Shown here piece by piece: positions 62,201 to 64,000 of a stretch of DNA of 64,000 bases. The notes under the pieces were generated by a model, which was given only the letters and a program-made list of their open reading frames with translations, ran no database searches and was not told the origin of the DNA. This stretch comes from Auanema rhodensis (Eukaryota; Nematoda; Chromadorea; Rhabditida; Rhabditidae), in NCBI GenBank assembly GCA_964057225.1, contig OZ059896.1:12632501-12696500 (forward strand), read 5' to 3'. How positions within the stretch are numbered: the first letter of the stretch is position 1; each line of letters begins with the position of its first letter. The position numbers and the translations under genes were made by a program.

Positions 62201-64000
62201 TATTTTTTCACTGTCAAATGGGCAAGCACCTGCTGCACATGTGCGAGCTATTCGAGTGACCGATGCCCAAACGAGCCACGCTGAGAAAATGAGGCTGACA
62301 TAACACGTTTTTCACTCCTACCCAGATTGATTGCTTTAGAGACATTTCTGTCTTATCTCATTATATTCTCTACTTTGACTTTGATTTTTCTAAAATTTCA
62401 TTAATGTAAAATTCAAAATATCATTTCTTGTGATCAGATTGTTAATCGTTATATCTGTAAACGTTTCTCTCAAAATAGCAAGTAGAGTGTTCATTTGTAC
62501 CCACTCAACAAAGAAAGTAGAAGAACATATATATTTAGAGCAAAACAAGTGCGGAAAAGTCGTTATCTCGTTAACATCAGTTTCACTGCCCAAAACGCAG
62601 TTTATTGTCATTCTACTTGCTATTTCGAGAGATACGTTTACAGATGTATATGAATATTTACTACACTAGCAAGCAGAAGAAAACCTTATACTAGTTCATT
62701 GTTTTTTTTCGAAATTTTTTTCGGTATATTTATTTTTTCACTTTCAAATCGGCAACACTAGCAAGCAGAAGAAAACCTTGTACTAGTTCATTGTTTTTTT
62801 TTAATTTTTTTCGGTATATTTTTTTTTTCACTGTCAAATCGACAAGCACCTGCTGCACATGTGCGAGCTATTCGAGTGACCGATGCCCGAACGAGCCATG
62901 CTTAGAAAATGAGGCTGACATAACACGTTTTTCACTCTTACCCAGATTGATTGCTTTAGAGACATTTCTGTCTTATCTCATTATATTCTCTACTTTGACT
63001 TTGATTTTTCTAAAATTTCATTAATGTATAATTCAAAATATCCTTTCTTGTGATCAGATTGTTAATCGTTATATCTGTAAACGTTTCTCTCGAAATAGCA
63101 AGTAGAGTGTTCAGTTGTACCCACTTAACAAAGAAAGTAGAAGAACATATATATTTAGAGCAAAAAAGTGCGGAAAAGTCGTTATCTCGTTAACATTAGT
63201 TTCACTGCTCAAAACTCTGTTTATTGTCACTCTACTTGCTATTTCGAGAGAAACGTTTACAGATGTATATGAATATTTACTACACTAGCAAGCAGAAGAA
63301 AACCTTATACTAGTTCATTGTTTTTTTTTCGAAATTTTTTTCGGTATATTTATTTTTTCACTGTCAAATCGGCAAGCACCTGCTGCACATGTGCGAGCTA
63401 TTCGAGTGACCGATGCCCAAACGAGCCACGCTTAGAAAATGAGGCTGACATAACACGTTTTTCACTCCTACCCAGATTGATTGCTTTAGAGACATTTCTG
63501 TCTTATCTCATTATATTCTCTACTTTGACTTCGATTTTTCTAAAATTTCATTAATGTATAATTCAAAATATTATTTCTTGTGATCAGATTGTTAATCGTT
63601 ATATCTGTAAACGTTTCTCTCGAAATAGCAAGTAGAGTGTTCAGTTGTACTCACTTAACAAAGAAAGTAGAAGAACATATATATTTTGAGCAAAAAAAGT
63701 GCGGAAAAGTCGTTATCTCGTTAACATCAGTTTCACTGTTCAAAACTCTGTTTATTGTCACTCTACTTGCTATTTCGAGAGAAACGTTTACAGATATATA
63801 TGAATATTTACTACACTAGCAAGCAGAAGAAAACCTTATATCAGTTCATTGTTTTTTTTTAATTTTTTTCGGTATATTTATTTTTTCACTGTCAAATCGG
63901 CAACACTAGCAAGCAGAAAAAAACCTTATACTAGTTCATTGTTTTTTTTTTAATTTTTTTCGGTATATTTATTTTTTCACTGTCAAATGGGCAAGCACCT
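56260..64000 (+). repeat. Right-hand satellite with 1149-bp and 2389-bp higher-order repeats
   Basis: Monomers here repeat at 1149 bp (59253/60402, 59780/60929, 58893/60042) and at 2389 bp (60402/62791, 60929/63318, 61191/63580). Private variants include gagccatgctt, tatcctttcttg, a tttttttttcgaaat T-tract form, and tatattttgagc in the module. A 619-bp pair lies at 61811/62430. The array leaves the window within a subrepeat run. Confidence 0.85.

Larger units (their letters stand above)
7527..64000 (+). repeat. Tandem satellite array, ~530-bp monomer
   Basis: Head-to-tail repeats fill the rest of the window apart from three transposons, and I saw no inverted monomers. A clean monomer is 16758-17286 (529 bp, cactag to cactag). 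Its order is: cactagcaagcagaag, a T8-10/AA/T6-7 tract, a palindrome gcacatgtgc, a GC-richer block around gtgaccgatgccc, an AT-rich stretch, then a ~199-bp module with 40-bp inverted repeat ends. Length classes are about 360, 465, 526-530 and 616-621 bp. Roughly 100 monomers fit in the interval (estimate, not a count). Short frames of 60-107 residues recur on both strands, many starting at GTG or TTG, and shift with indels; they are not supported as genes. The array continues past the right edge. Confidence 0.97.

Noticed and set aside
7813..63819. Dozens of 60-107 residue open frames on both strands (typical lengths 73, 75, 77 and 79) repeating through the array.
   Set aside because: They recur only because the monomer recurs, lie on both strands over the same bases, many start at GTG or TTG rather than ATG, and shift or break with small indels. 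None resembles a known family.
7527..64000. CRISPR array or telomeric repeat as an explanation for the tandem structure.
   Set aside because: Units are hundreds of bp long with no spacers and no cas genes, and no short telomere-type hexamer runs are present. The context is eukaryotic.

Overview
This is a eukaryotic, almost certainly metazoan, window that contains only repetitive DNA. The left 7 kb is a BEL/Pao-type LTR retroelement, a superfamily known only from animals. It is followed by a short non-coding tail with a degenerate tRNA-Gln sequence. From about 7.53 kb to the end of the window there is one AT-rich satellite array, about 56 kb long. It has been invaded by a Tc1/mariner-type DNA transposon that was then amplified along with the satellite. 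A BEL/Pao polyprotein carrying a phlebovirus-G2-like envelope region is best known from nematodes (the Tas and Cer7-like elements), so a nematode is my first guess. That guess is inference; another invertebrate is possible.

Layout. (1) nt 1-6968: one open frame running gag (DUF1759-like region, three zinc knuckles), aspartic protease, reverse transcriptase, RNase H, integrase, DUF5641-like region and envelope-like glycoprotein. The frame is already open at the left window edge, so the true start and the 5' LTR lie outside. (2) nt 6969-7526: non-coding, with a TATA box, an AATAAA signal (probably the 3' LTR) and a degenerate tRNA-Gln(CTG) at 7377-7445. (3) nt 7527-64000: a head-to-tail satellite on one strand. 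The basic monomer is 526-530 bp. A 360-bp deletion form occurs only at 8.6-15.2 kb. Forms of 616-621 bp carry an extra copy of an 88-90 bp subrepeat. Most monomers hold a ~199-bp module bounded by a 40-bp inverted repeat. (4) nt 43716-45099, 50134-51517 and 54876-56259: three 1384-bp Tc1-like elements, each with an intact 342-residue DD34E transposase, 27-bp terminal inverted repeats and a TA target duplication. All three sit at the same position in the satellite monomer and share private flanking variants. One insertion was therefore copied as part of higher-order repeats with 6418-bp and 4742-bp spacing.

The 60-107 residue frames that recur on both strands of the satellite are by-products of its periodicity and I do not treat them as genes. 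The only protein-coding units I support are the retroelement polyprotein and the three transposases. The most notable structures are the inverted-repeat module inside the satellite, the nested and long-range higher-order repeats, the co-amplified transposon, and the uninterrupted gag-pol-env frame.
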